A stretch of DNA of 30,749 nt from Vitrella brassicaformis (lineage: Eukaryota; Sar; Vitrellaceae): contig CDMY01000624.1 of assembly GCA_001179505.1 (NCBI GenBank), positions 34,843 through 65,591 of the forward strand, written 5' to 3'. The notes beneath the pieces were generated by a model. It did not search any database and was not told the origin of the DNA. It saw only the letters and a program-made list of their open reading frames with translations. Position numbers and translations under genes: made by a program. Position 1 is the stretch's first letter. Every line of letters starts with the position of its first letter. Of the stretch, positions 9,161 to 19,772 are shown piece after piece.

Positions 9161-12142
9161 ATGATGATCCCCGTGCTAGACAAGGACAACATCTTCGACT
9201 TGACCGCCGTCCCGCACCCCGTAGAAGACGGCCCCAGCAGCCCCACCCAGCAGCAGCGCCGCACCCAGCAGCAGCGCCGGGAGTCCTTCTCAGCCATCGG
9301 CGTGTCCAAGATATGGCACTCGGGGTATACACTCAACTTCGCCATTCCTGCAGAGGTGCCAGGGGATGAAGACGACGAGCCATCCATCCACACTGACAGA
9401 CACGAGGACTCCGAGGCTGAGGACGCACAGCCACAAGCTGCAGCAGCCGATGAAGAAAGTGACTCCGAGGTGCGAGATGGCGGCGTCCAGTTCGAGAAGA
9501 GCGTCTCCCACGCCCCTCTCCCCGTGTCGAAGGTCTTCCATGACATCCCTGGCAGTGCCAGCCACCCACACAGAAAGAACTTGAAGAGGTTTAAGTGGCT
9601 GAGGACGGGCACATTTCGCCAGCCCTCGTTTATCAAGTCGTGGATGATGCGGACAACCAGTCAGAGGCTGGGTGAGGAGCGAGCGTGTGTGGGGTGCTGG
9701 ATGCTCCTGAGGGTCATGGCTCTGCTTCTGTTGCCGCTCGGGATTGGAATTCTTTGGATATCGCTGCCCTTGAAGAGGCCCAGGGAACCGTGGGCTGAGC
9801 AGATGGCGTATTTCTGGGGTAAGCCAGAAGCGAGACAGAGACAGAGACAGGGACGCATTCATTTTTCCCATCCCCCGCTTCAGGTTACCTGCCAATGTTT
9901 CGCCTCATGATCGGTGTCCTGCCCTCGACGTGGATCCCCGCACTCCTCCAGGAGCGAGTCACCATCTGGACTCTCCTGGCAGGCATTCTGCCAGGCCTCT
10001 TCGGGCCTCTCCTCACCCTCCTCGTATCCGTCGCACGCAGCGAAACAGGCATCCCTGCGCACACGTTTTTAGTCGGTATCCCGGTGTTTGGCTTACAATG
10101 CTTTGCGATGATCTTCGCCTTCCCCCGCTGGCGGGAGAGGTACTGGCTGGACCGCCGTGGCCGCATGCGGTGGCTGAAGATGACCATAGTCTGCATGTTC
10201 GCTCCCATGCTCTGGTTGGCCGCCGTCCTATACACAGTAAGGGAGAGACACATAAGCGAGAGAGACACAAGCGAAAGGGGCCGCATTACATCTGCCCTGT
10301 GCTTCTGCGATGTGATTATGACAGTACGTCATTGTGAAGGTGGCCAAGGCCAAAATCGTCTGGTAATGATCCGAAAAAGATGATCGAGGGAAAGGGCGTG
10401 ACGATCCTTCAGTGAGAACGCTTGTTTTTCCGTTCTTTTACAGGCTGCATGCGCTTCTTGTCTTCGCTTTTCCATTTTTCGGTGACCTAAGAGGCGTCTC
10501 TATGAGACATTCCCTACGAGACACACTGGCTCGACGTCTATGGCTGACTGTGTGCAGGTCGCGAGAGCGTGCTGATTGCGAGACGGATCCTGCGGATAAC
10601 CAGGCGCAAAATGGAGGTCGCGGGAAGCATGTAAGCCGAACAGGAGCAGACACACAAAGGTGCTGGCAGCAGCTCACTTCCGTGTGCGCATGCACAGGCT
10701 GCCAGAAATGGTGACGCACCAGGCACACGGGCGTCGACACACAGATGCCACACCCGTGTGCCTCATTCCTTCTGTGTGTTCGTCAGGTGACGACCATGTA
10801 TCTCTCTCTTTTGTTTCCCGGGATCCCGCCGTGGATCTTCATGGTGACACTCGTCGAGCGGTGCATTCTTTTAGCGTGGCCCGGGCTGTCCGTCATCGTA
10901 GAGCACAAGAAAGCCGTCTCGAGAAAGTTCCAGCAGGGCTATTTCCCCATTGAGGTGGCCATCGAGCCCGACAGAGCTTCCGCCTTGGGGTATGTGTTGG
11001 CGTGCCTGAGGTGCTTCAAGCAACCCGAGACATCGCCCCGGAGTAGCAAAGGGCTCAGCCTGAGCGTTTCCCAGGGCCAGCCTGCTGCTCAAAATGACAG
11101 CGACACCACCGCCACCAATAACAAAGTCCTCTTCGACTTGCGCGACGATGCTGCGGACGACCAAGCGGCCAACGACGAGCTGTCATCAAAGCAGCCGAAG
11201 GAGCAGCGGGTGTCGAAAGACAGCAGCCAGAGTGACGAAGTGGTGGTGACGAGCACGCCACCAGCAGAGCAACCGGCACCGGCAGTTCCCCCAACGCCAG
11301 GGAGCCAGAGGCGGGGATCGGTGGCATCTCTGTTGCGGACTGGCAGTGGGAGGGAGGTGAGCGTGTACGACGTTGATGAGAAGGTGTCGGAGTTCGTGAT
11401 GTGCACATCCGGCGTGTTCCTTATCAAGGCTTTTACTGAGGTGGGCACACACCACAGGAGAGACGCATAATGAACAACTCAAAGCTGTCGACGTCGGGAG
11501 CATTCAGTGCAAGCTGTGCCTCAGATTTGTGGCCCGTTTGAGGTCTGGTTGTACATCTGGTACCTGAGAGAATGCTCACCGAGGTGAGAAGCAGCCTCAC
11601 TCACCATCTGCACACGCGATGCTTGGTCACGCATTCATTGTCTCCTTCCTTTCATCAGTGGGTACCTGTACCCGTCTTTTGAGCTGATGACGTCGTCCGC
11701 CTTTGATCGGTTCACCGTCTTCACCGGCGTGGTGATCATAGCCATGGTCATCGTCTCGCTGATCATCGCTCTCATCACCAGCCCCTACCTGCCTGTCACC
11801 AGTGAGCACAATGCGAGACACTCTCTCACTTACACACAGGCATTGGGCAATGGCTGATGTGTCTGCTCAGAGCGGCGGATCATGTCTCGCCTGATCATGG
11901 AGGAAAGTCTCTACTACGCCATGCTGGGAGCACTCGTCATATCGCCCGTCTACCCAGTCATGCTACTGTCAGCCCACCACGCACATGCAATCAGGGAACA
12001 CACATAGAGAGACACGAAGAGGGTTGGCACGTGCCACATGTCTCACTGTCTGTCTCCTGCGTGTGTGTCTGTTTGGCGTGCCTTCAGCACTCCGCACAAT
12101 CTGTTCCCGCTCGATCTGAAGGTCACGCTAACGAGTGGCTGA
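9161..12142 (+). CDS. Large polytopic membrane protein (unrecognised)
   Basis: Eleven exons: 9161-9818, 9884-10236, 10325-10362, 10444-10481, 10558-10630, 10698-10710, 10787-11440, 11525-11583, 11659-11801, 11871-11967, 12088-12142; 726 aa, all phases consistent. The N-terminal 190 residues are soluble, with a Gln/Arg repeat (TQQQRRTQQQRR) and an acidic patch. A single membrane segment (ALLLLPLGIGILWISL) follows, then about seven or eight more, including WTLLAGILPGLFGPLLTLLV, FLVGIPVFGLQCFAMIFAF and VVIIAMVIVSLIIALI. A soluble loop of about 150 residues, rich in Ser, Asp and Gln, sits between them in the exon ending at 11440. The family is not recognised; a transporter, channel or lineage-specific membrane protein are all possible. 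The sixth exon is only 13 nt. It is divergent from the flavoprotein gene and convergent with the TspO-like gene. Confidence 0.75.
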
Positions 12143-12726
12143 CACAGATGCCCCATGCAGGGATCCATCGATATATATGGGCGAATTGGGTGCGGTGCAT
12201 TCAATGCAGGTGACACCGACTGACGAAATCAGCAATCGACTATTGCCAACATTCAACTGACTGACTGACTGCTTTAAGAGTCATATAGAGCTAGCTGCGT
12301 GCTTCTGTCATTTTCGTCTGTCTGGCGCCTGAATTCTTGCTTACGTGGCGGTGTGTTTGTGCGGTTTTGTTGGCATGCGAATGTACTGGAATGATAAGGC
12401 GGTCGTTAAATGACCTTCCTCTCCTCTGTCTTGGCATCTATAAGTTGTCCGACGTCGCAAATGGCCCCCACGTTTCATATTGCATTCACAAGCACCACGT
12501 CCAAGTTCTGCTCCCTTTTGCTGACGTCCAAATGAGAGCAAACAAAACAAAAGACAAAGCACGCTGGCGCATTGCAAACTGACCTATTCACCACCCCACG
12601 TTTAGAACAAGCACCGCACCCACCGGGAGAGAAAGCCCCATGAACAGTGCCCTCCCCCTTCCACGCGAGACACGTTGGTACGCGAGACACATTGGGTAAG
12701 AGGACCACAGCCTGATCAATCATCAG
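12143..12726. other. Convergent intergenic region between genes 4 and 5
   Basis: 584 bp between two converging stop codons. It contains a short (GACT)n run near 12260 and otherwise unremarkable, relatively AT-richer sequence. I see no gene, tRNA or mobile element. Confidence 0.5.
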
Positions 12727-13874
12727 TCAGCCCCTTCGCTCGCTCGCGAGCACGAAAAGCCACAGGCAGGTATAAAGGATGAAGCACACCCCGATGAGCA
12801 CGAGGGGGGCTATGGTGAGGATGGTGTTTGTCGATCCAGCATCGTAGTTGCGGTGCAGTGACCAGCTGAGAGCCCACAGGAGCACTGCGAAATCGGTGAA
12901 GAGGCACAAGGTCAAGAATTGGCCACGCAAGAGGACGACCCGTGCGGCGAACCACAAGGCGACTGCACAAATGAGGATGGACAGGGAAACAGTGGCCATG
13001 CGCTCGGCGCTGAGGGTCTCGAGGTCATACGTCACCCAAGAGATTAGGTTGAGTAGCAGGGCGACCACCACCCACGTCGCGTAGATGAACAGCCCGTTGA
13101 CGACCAGCGCGTGGAAAGTAAAGGCGTCGAAGTTGCAATTACATGGTTCAGGAACGGAACGGCCCTTCCAGAAGACGGCCGCAATGGCGCCCCAGAGTCC
13201 TATGTTGACGAATAGGAGGAAGAGCACCGAGAGGCCCAGCATCTCGTTGGTCCACACGTAGACCCACACGGCATTCGACACACACGCCAGGCTGTACGAG
13301 ACGTACTGAATGAAACACGCGCACAGAAGAGGCTCCATCAGGAAGCTTGTGTGTCAGGCCTTCGCTTACGAAGAGCGGCGTGAGAAGATGCTTGTCGAAT
13401 GCACCGGTTTGGTCACCTTCATCCTGATGCCGCCTCCGACCAATCCGAAACCCGCAGACCAGCGGCATAAAGGCGTCGTACAGTGCGAACACTAGCAGCA
13501 GGGTATTCCAAAGATAGATCACGCCCCAGATGGCGAACGCGCTGCCAGCTGGCGTGATTGGAGTGTCATACTTGTCAGACACCTGCAGGCAGGCAGGCAG
13601 ACAGACAGGCAGCCTACCGTTGGTGTCACATTCGCCATCTGCCTCAACTCACCTTTCCGACGGATTTGACCTCCTCGCCGAGGATGGCTGATCTGGAGCT
13701 GTCGAAGTTGAAGGCCAAGTTGAGCGCGAACAGCACCACCGTCAAGACGAAGAGCACAGCCACCAAACCAGCGGCAGCCTGGCGCGATATTTTGACTCGA
13801 CAGCGCCCCGAGGTCCCGCCAGGCGAAGGGTTGTCGGGCGCTGTCGACTGGACTGTACTAAAGGTCGGCCCCAT
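12727..13874 (-). CDS. TspO/MBR-like multi-pass membrane protein
   Basis: Three exons on the minus strand: 13874-13653, 13582-13370, 13332-12727; 346 aa. An N-terminal membrane segment (residues about 35-56, LVAVLFVLTVVLFALNLAF) is followed by the motif TPITPAGSAFAIWGVIYLWN. This matches the TPAGxAFxIWGxIYL signature of the tryptophan-rich sensory protein/peripheral benzodiazepine receptor branch found in bacteria and algae. Seven or so further hydrophobic segments follow, ending in ASERRG. Classical TspO proteins have five helices and about 160-170 residues, so this is a longer relative. Ligands in the family include tetrapyrroles and sterols, but binding here is inference. The second intron would be only 37 nt with an unusual gatggag acceptor, so that junction is the least certain part. 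The ATG at 13874 is preferred over an upstream GTG. Confidence 0.72.
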
Positions 13875-14367
13875 CAGTAGCACTGATCAAACACGGCTGA
13901 ATGGCGAGTGCGAAATGTGTTTGTCAGAGACCTCCGAAGAGGCAGCAAACTCACCTACACACACAACACAACAAGACCGGTCAGTCAGTCATGGCGTTCC
14001 CTTTGGTGTGTTCGTGACTGACCTGAGGGAGTCTGTACCAAGGGGAGGGCACCTTTTGCCTTTATTCCCATGTATTCCCATCAAGAAGCCCGCATAGCTC
14101 GCCACTGGATCTACGTAAGGCCTTGAAAGTGGGCAGAGGTGACGCGGAATGACAAGCTGAATCGATTTGCTTAAGCTTTCGTGCCGATTGGCTGACTGAT
14201 TGGCGAGAAAATGTCCAAATACTGCGTGTTTGGGAATAGACAGTGCTCGTTCGTGATGCGCATTCATTGCCTTTGAATCTCTCATGCGTCCTCCCACAAC
14301 CCTCTCACCACCCCCCTTGTGTCTCCATTCCCTCACACAAGCACTATTCACGCATTCCACCCACACA
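13875..14367. other. Intergenic region upstream of the TspO-like gene
   Basis: 493 bp between the start of gene 5 and the stop of gene 6, both on the minus strand. It should hold the promoter of gene 5 and the 3' end of gene 6. I see short AACAC and CTCA-rich stretches but no gene or named element. Confidence 0.45.
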
Positions 14368-14896
14368 CTACTCGTGCTTCTTGTTCTTCTTGCGCTTGGG
14401 GCGGCCGCCGTCTCCCTCCTCTGCCGCGGCCGCTGTGTCGGTCTCGAACTGGCTCATGCGCTTCCTCTTGATCGCACGCGAGGCACGCTCGTTGACGCCG
14501 AGAGCGGGGGGGATGCCGTACCAGCGGCCGTTTTTCTTGTATGGGGCGGGATGGGGTGGTGCGGGGATCTGTACCCGGCTGCTGTTTGCTGGGATCTGTG
14601 CTCGGCACCTTTACGCGGTCACCCACCCACCTACGCGAAGGCCAGTTTCTCCCCTTGGCGGCGCTGAAGAAAAAGGTTCTGGGGAGTAGACGCTCTGCAG
14701 CAGCGGTTTCATGGAGCACCCTAGGCGGCCTGGCGGCCAAGTCCCCTGTCGGTCTGTCCAACATGAAAACACGCACCCTAACATGCAACCCGGACACGCA
14801 ACACGCAGCACGCAGAGGGCAGATGCAGCAAACAGGAGGATATGCAATGCGCTGGGTGGGCGTCTCGTCGAAATGCGAGCCCGAGTGTACGCACAT
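14368..14896 (-). CDS. Small basic protein (unrecognised)
   Basis: Two exons on the minus strand: 14896-14615 and 14568-14368, joined by a 46-nt GT-AG intron; 160 aa. If translation starts at the internal ATG at 14764 the product is 116 aa. The second exon is the convincing part: it contains YKKNGRWYGIPPALGVNERA, then a basic stretch ending in GGRPKRKKNKKHE before TAG. The basic tail resembles a nuclear localisation signal or an RNA-binding tail, and a small organellar ribosomal or RNA-binding protein is possible, but I cannot name a family. The Arg-rich, acid-poor N-terminus (RPPRVLHETAAAERLLPR) could be an organelle-targeting peptide. The true start is uncertain because three frames are open upstream. 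Confidence 0.5.
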
Positions 14897-15067
14897 TGTT
14901 CGCGACGTTCGATGCGTCGTTTCAACTTCGCTACCATCCTGTTGGTCGGCCTCTCCGCCATCGGTCAGCGGCTAAGTGGTCAGCGGGCATCCTCACTGAC
15001 CACGCATTATGAAAGATTTTCCTACATTGTGTGCATTTGTATGGCTGTTTTCCTTCAATAACTGCTC
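14897..15067. promoter_or_regulatory. Head-to-head gap between genes 6 and 7
   Basis: 171 bp between the putative starts of the small basic protein (minus) and the methyltransferase (plus), or about 300 bp if the internal ATG of gene 6 is used. Base composition becomes distinctly AT-richer towards the right end. No named motif is seen. Confidence 0.4.
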
Positions 15068-15918
15068 ATGAGCTCGGTAGGTGACCGCCCCCACGCATCT
15101 ACCCTGCCATCCCGGTCGGATGCAACGAGCTGGGGTGTTGTTTTAGATGCTGGAACCGGGGTTCAGTCTCTGACGTGGCTTGTGGCGCAGCAGACGAAAA
15201 TTGCGAAGCTGGTTGCCGTCACAGCGAGTCCAAGTCAGGCCGAGACCTTACGGCAACAATTCAAGGATAAGTTGCGGCCACAAGATGAGATTGTTGACGG
15301 GAATTGGGACGATTCGACATTTCTCAGCAACTTTCAAGCCGATGTCATTGTCGCCGACTATCTCATAGGCGCAATCGACGGATTCTCACCCTATTTTCAA
15401 GATCGAATCTTCTCTCGCCTCGTGCAACACCTCAAGCCAGGCGGATGGCTGTACGTCGTCGGACTTGAACCGTTCTCGAACAGCGAGGCGACGTCCAAGG
15501 CGACCGAGCTGATCAAACAAGTTGCGAGAGTCCGAGATGCGTGTATTCTTCTCGCTGGCCATCGATGCTATCGTGAGTATCCGCAAGATTGGATCCATCG
15601 GCAACTCCAACACGTCAAATGTCGTATTGACGCCAGCGAGCGATGGCCTAATTTGTATTTGGGTCGACAAGTCGAGCGTCAGGTTCGTCTTCAAGTTAGC
15701 TCATGGCAAATTCTCCGCCTCCTTCCTTGTTGACTTTGGTTGTAGATCCAAGTGGGGAGGGACGAATTGCCCTTCTTCCCCGATACTCAGCTTGCCGATA
15801 AATATATCTCGAAAAATTGTCCCGAGAGACACAGGAGCTTTACAGCAACGACCAGAAGCACTCGTTTGGGTTTGATTATGTCGTCTGCGCCGAATACCAG
15901 CCAGAAAGCTCGTCATAG
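15068..15918 (+). CDS. Class I SAM-dependent methyltransferase-like gene with frame break
   Basis: Exon 1 (15068-15682) encodes a Rossmann-type methyltransferase core. VVLDAGTG (about residues 25-32) is the SAM-binding motif I, ADVIVADYLIGAIDGF the acidic post-motif region, and VQHLKPGGWLYVVGLEP the motif typical of the family, followed by DACILLAGHRCYREYPQDW. A 63-nt intron (15683-15745) leads to exon 2, IQVGRDELPFFPDTQLADKY up to about 15814. Continuing in that frame gives low-complexity residues to a stop at 16045. Shifting by two bases in the TATAT run at about 15812-15816 gives a much more family-like end (GFDYVVCAEYQPESSS, stop 15916-15918). So the gene has either a 2-nt insertion, a sequence error, or a longer alternative intron ending at a cag near 15831. 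It is similar in style to algal hypothetical methyltransferases; the substrate is unknown. Confidence 0.7.
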
Positions 15919-16540
15919 CTGTACAAGAGCAAATATCACTAGCATCGACAGAGACAATGCGACGCTTCTTGATACATATCAGTCAATACTTGTCAGTCAC
16001 CACACAGTGAATAGTAGAATTTCACCCATTCACCACACACAGTAACCACCGCCACCCACTGCCTTTTCCAGCTGCCATGCATTGATTGACCCCAAGAGCG
16101 TCCGAGTGCGGAGGTGTGGGGGAAATGGAGGCCGGTCAGAAGGCAGGAATGAGCTACTGCAAAGTAAAACAAGATCGCAAATTCGTCTCGTCTTCGACAA
16201 CTCCCAGCTCTTCCAATCACAAAATTCACTGCTTTCCTTTTTTGTGCGACGTACAGTTTGCATAGGCTCAAAGCTTTGAGATGGTTCTCTGTCCATTCGC
16301 ACATTCGGGCGACACGGCATGGATCTGTCCATTGCATTATGTGGTCACACGTCACTCACACAGAAGAGCCCCTGAATTACAACTCGGGACGAAGAAACCA
16401 TCAGCTGGTAATAGCTCAGCAGCGTCCCTTCCTCGATCTCTACGCCCATCCAGCCCTTGTCAATCTAACTCTCTCTCCCGCAACACATGACCCGCCTCTC
16501 ATCTGTCATCACGCCTCCCTGTCGGGGAATCATCTCATCT
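15919..16540. other. Convergent intergenic region between genes 7 and 8
   Basis: About 620 bp, markedly less GC-rich and poorer in CA/TG repeats than the rest of the window. Open frames on both strands reach about 100-120 codons but show no recognisable motif or splice pattern, so I do not call a gene. Confidence 0.45.
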
Positions 16541-19500
16541 CTATTTTTCCCCCTCCCCGCCCCTCCTGCTGCCATCCCCCTCCCTGGACATCTGCTGCTG
16601 CTGCTGCTGCTGCTGGTTTGGCGGCACTCCGAACGCCGGCATGGGCGGCGGTGGGACTCCGAACGCCGGCATGGGCGGCGGTGGGACTCCGAACGCCGGC
16701 ATGGGCGGCGGTGGCGGTGGCAACTGCGTGAGGCTGGCGACGCTCTGCCACACGCCGGGGGGGAGAGGGGGCGGGGGCGGGTACACCATGGCGTGGGGGA
16801 GGCCGGGATGCACCATTGGCATGGGGGCGGGACGGAAAGGAAAGGCAGCAGGGGCAGCAGAGGCACCGGGGGCTGTCTGCTGCCGCTGCTGCTGCTGCTG
16901 CTGAGCTGAGGCGGCGTTGGATGTGTGGTGAATGCGCTGCTGATGGATGGACGCCAGCTGGTGCGCCCAGAATTGAGACTGCGCTTGCAGAAACAAACAC
17001 TGGCACAGACCGACGCGCCACACACAGGCAGCAGCCAGACAGAGAAGTGGATGAAGCGCCGCTATCACATGATTCCACACCCTTATTTGTCTGCCATCCC
17101 TCCCTCACACTCTCACCATCTGGTACGAGTGCTGCATGGCCAGCATGAGGTCGTTCATCGAATTTGGAGAGGGGCCGCCAGCCGCCACACCACGTACCTC
17201 ACCGACCGCGCCGACACCCAAACCACCAGGGAAGGTTGGCGGCACTCCTGCACAGCCAAACAAAAATCATAATGTAAGAGTAGACCGACATTCGCCCCTG
17301 TGTAGCCTCTGTGTACCTGGTGCGGCAGTGAACCCGAGCGGTGCTGCGGTGCCTCGTCCCTCCTCAAACACTCTAGGCACGGGCACCCAGCCGGCCGCAG
17401 ACGATGATGCACCGGAAGCAGCCGCAGCAGCTGCCGGTGCCGGGGCCGGCACCTCACTGTCAGCCACACACAGAGACAGACGCCATCCATCCATCCATCC
17501 ATCCATGTGTCACGCCTTACCCTCCCCGTCTTTGCCTTCCTTGTCTTTGCTGACCTGTCGTCCTTGACCATGCCGGTGCCCATGTCGAACCCGCCCATCC
17601 TCCTGGCCGCAGCAGCCAGCGCCGCCCGCCGTCGACGCAGCTCAGAATCGCCAGACTCTTCCTGAGCGGCTGGCAGGGGCGACACAGAAGGCTCGGACAA
17701 ATCCCTAGCAGCGCGGGGCGGCGTCGCAACAGCAGCTGCCACCGATCCGGGGCGGGCAGGCGAGGGCGTCGCGAACTCGCGGGCGGCGCCCTGACAGACA
17801 TCAAACACGTACACACACAAGGAATGGGTCTTGCGTCTCCGGTTGTCTGTCCACTTATGAAGGCCTACTGGTGTCTCTCTGGGAGGCGTTCTTTCCAGCA
17901 GTGGTGGCTGGGCGGCTGGTGCAGCATTGTCTGGTCGTGCAGCGGCCCGTTCCGGGCGTGGGGGCTGTCTGGGTGTGTCGGTGTCTGCGTCGGCTGAGGT
18001 GGTGGGGGCGTGCAGGGGGATGTCGGCCCGACACGTTGGGCAGGACTGCTGCTGCACCAGCCACGACCTGCATGGCAATCGACACACAGGCACACGTGTC
18101 TGGGTCGGTCTGTCTGTCTGTCTGTGTTGGTGCCGACTTGAGGCATTCGATGTGGAAGACGTGACCGCATGGCAGCTTCTTGTCGCCCTCGTAGAGTGAA
18201 TCCCGGCATATGATGCACGTGTCGGCCGCCTCAATCTCCTCTGCCGTGGCGTCCGGGAACCTGAGACCACACACACACACACACACACCCCACACAGAGG
18301 GACATGACCTGTGAGCTGCTGGCGATGCGATGTGCGTGTGTGCGTGGTGCGGTAAGGTAACCCCCCTCCCGAACAGCACACCGATTCGCCCCCCCCACCA
18401 CCACACACACACACACACACCTGCTTTCCATGTTGGCTGTGAGTTGTCTGTATCGCCTGAATGACTTGAGCCGCTGGGCAAGGGTGCGGGCCACCCCGAT
18501 GATGTCAGCCGTCATGTAAAGGGGCAGACGGGCCGGGTTCTGCAGGAAGAACACCAGCATGAACACCTGCAGCGCAGTGCAGCCATCGATGGATGAAATG
18601 GAGCACACAAAACACACAACACAGATCAGATCAGCCGGCCGTTTCTCCTTTTCTTTGTTTGGCAGCCGGCCGGCCAACCGACCGACCAGGAAGATGCTCA
18701 TGCTGACGACGTCGCCGAGGAGGTCCATGTAGAACAGGTTGGCAGACTTGGCTGTCCAACCTGCGCACACACCACACCCATGCCCATGTGTTGGCGATGC
18801 ATGTGTCGGCTGTCTGCCCGCCGGTAGGGTAGCACTACCGTTGTCTAGCCGAAGGTCGATGAGGTGGATGATGTACTTGCCGATGCACAAGCCGCACGAC
18901 GCGCACATAGCCAGCGTCTGGACGAAACGACGCACCAACCAACCGCACAGAGAGAGGAAGTCCTATGAATGATGGTGCGTGTGTGTGTGTGGGGTGGGGT
19001 TGGGGGGGGGGGGGGGGGGGGGGGGTGGCCACCTCGAACAGCAGCCAGGTGTAGAAGGTGGACGTATTGGACACTCGCGCATAGAAGAATGACAGGAGTG
19101 ACGCATCCTGTGGTGCGCACCAGACAAAACAGCACGACAGACAGACACGTGTTCACGTGTTGTGACGCGCATTGGCCTCCCTCCCTCCCTCCGCCCTGCC
19201 TTCGCCATACGCACCACGAGCAACAGAGAGAAGAGAAACGCGCAGATGCGCAGCAGCACGCCCACACGCGGGACGCCAATCTCAAACATGTGGGCGATCC
19301 TTATCGATGAGATGAGGTGGAAGACCTTGAGCGCCACGATGATGCACATGAACTGGATGAGGTAGGCCGAGGCCACCTCCTTGCCGTCGATAGTGGGGGA
19401 GGCGAACACCAGGAAGAGGATCATGTCCAGGAGGAAGCCGCGGCCCTGGTCTATCAGCTGCTCCATCTCAAGATCTCTCAGCTGCCCGATGAAGAACCTC

Positions 19501-19772
19501 AGCAGCACCTTCGACGTCGCCACAAACAAAAAGAACGCGAAATTGTACATGACCTTCGCACACACACACACACACGTCGGTCACATGTGCTCGCTCGTCT
19601 GCTGGTTGTTGGTGTTGCTTCCTTCTTTCTGTTTTACCCCGAGGCTGATTTTGTCGGTGGAAAGGTAGACGACGGCCGGGTAGAACTCCTCGTATGTGAT
19701 GTAGGCGTGCGTCATGACGCCCACCACACCCACCACAGACAGCAGACTGTACAAACCCAGCTCCACCCTCAT
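16541..19772 (-). CDS. HRD1: HRD1/synoviolin-type ER membrane E3 ubiquitin ligase
   Basis: Twelve exons on the minus strand: 19772-19638, 19553-19215, 19107-19033, 18917-18839, 18760-18687, 18566-18421, 18260-18138, 18067-17869, 17790-17555, 17456-17317, 17247-17117, 16978-16541; 704 aa. HRD1 is the ER-membrane ligase that ubiquitinates misfolded proteins during ER-associated degradation. About six to eight N-terminal membrane segments (residues 1-260) precede FPDATAEEIEAADTCIIC and a complete RING-H2: C298, C301, C314, H316, H319, C322, C333, C336 (CGHVFHIEC, then SWLVQQQSCPTC). This spacing and the FPDAT lead-in are diagnostic for HRD1. The cytosolic tail is Pro/Ala/Gln-rich and ends in a polyQ run and three PPPPMPAFGV repeats, unlike the animal tail in detail. 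The last acceptor may lie 24 nt further upstream. Divergent from gene 9. Confidence 0.92.
16591..16614 (-). repeat. (CAG)n coding run, polyglutamine
   Basis: A run of CTG on the plus strand encodes eight Gln near the C-terminus of HRD1 on the minus strand. A second polyQ run occurs at about 16883-16903, also in the last exon. Confidence 0.85.
16626..16715 (-). repeat. 30-nt tandem repeat, three copies, coding
   Basis: Three consecutive copies of a 30-nt unit (starting actccgaacgccggcatggg on the plus strand). The first two are identical and the third differs only at its end. They encode a ten-residue unit PPPPMPAFGV in the HRD1 tail. Near-perfect identity points to recent expansion. Confidence 0.9.
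19002..19025. repeat. Poly-G homopolymer of 24 nt in HRD1 intron
   Basis: An unbroken run of 24 G on the plus strand, flanked on the left by more G-rich sequence. It lies in the HRD1 intron, about eight bases from the donor of the exon ending at 19033, and is a C tract in the transcript. The exact length may be affected by sequencing. Confidence 0.85.

Noticed and set aside
15993-16355. Minus-strand 120-codon frame in the region right of the methyltransferase
   Set aside because: No motif, no splice pattern and ordinary composition for a chance frame; kept only as intergenic sequence.
16626-16715. Regular repeats resembling a CRISPR array
   Set aside because: Three adjacent 30-nt units without spacers, inside a eukaryotic coding exon.
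17155-18420. 421-codon minus-strand frame as one exon of the HRD1 gene
   Set aside because: It runs through several introns; the RING cysteines and tail align only after removing those introns.
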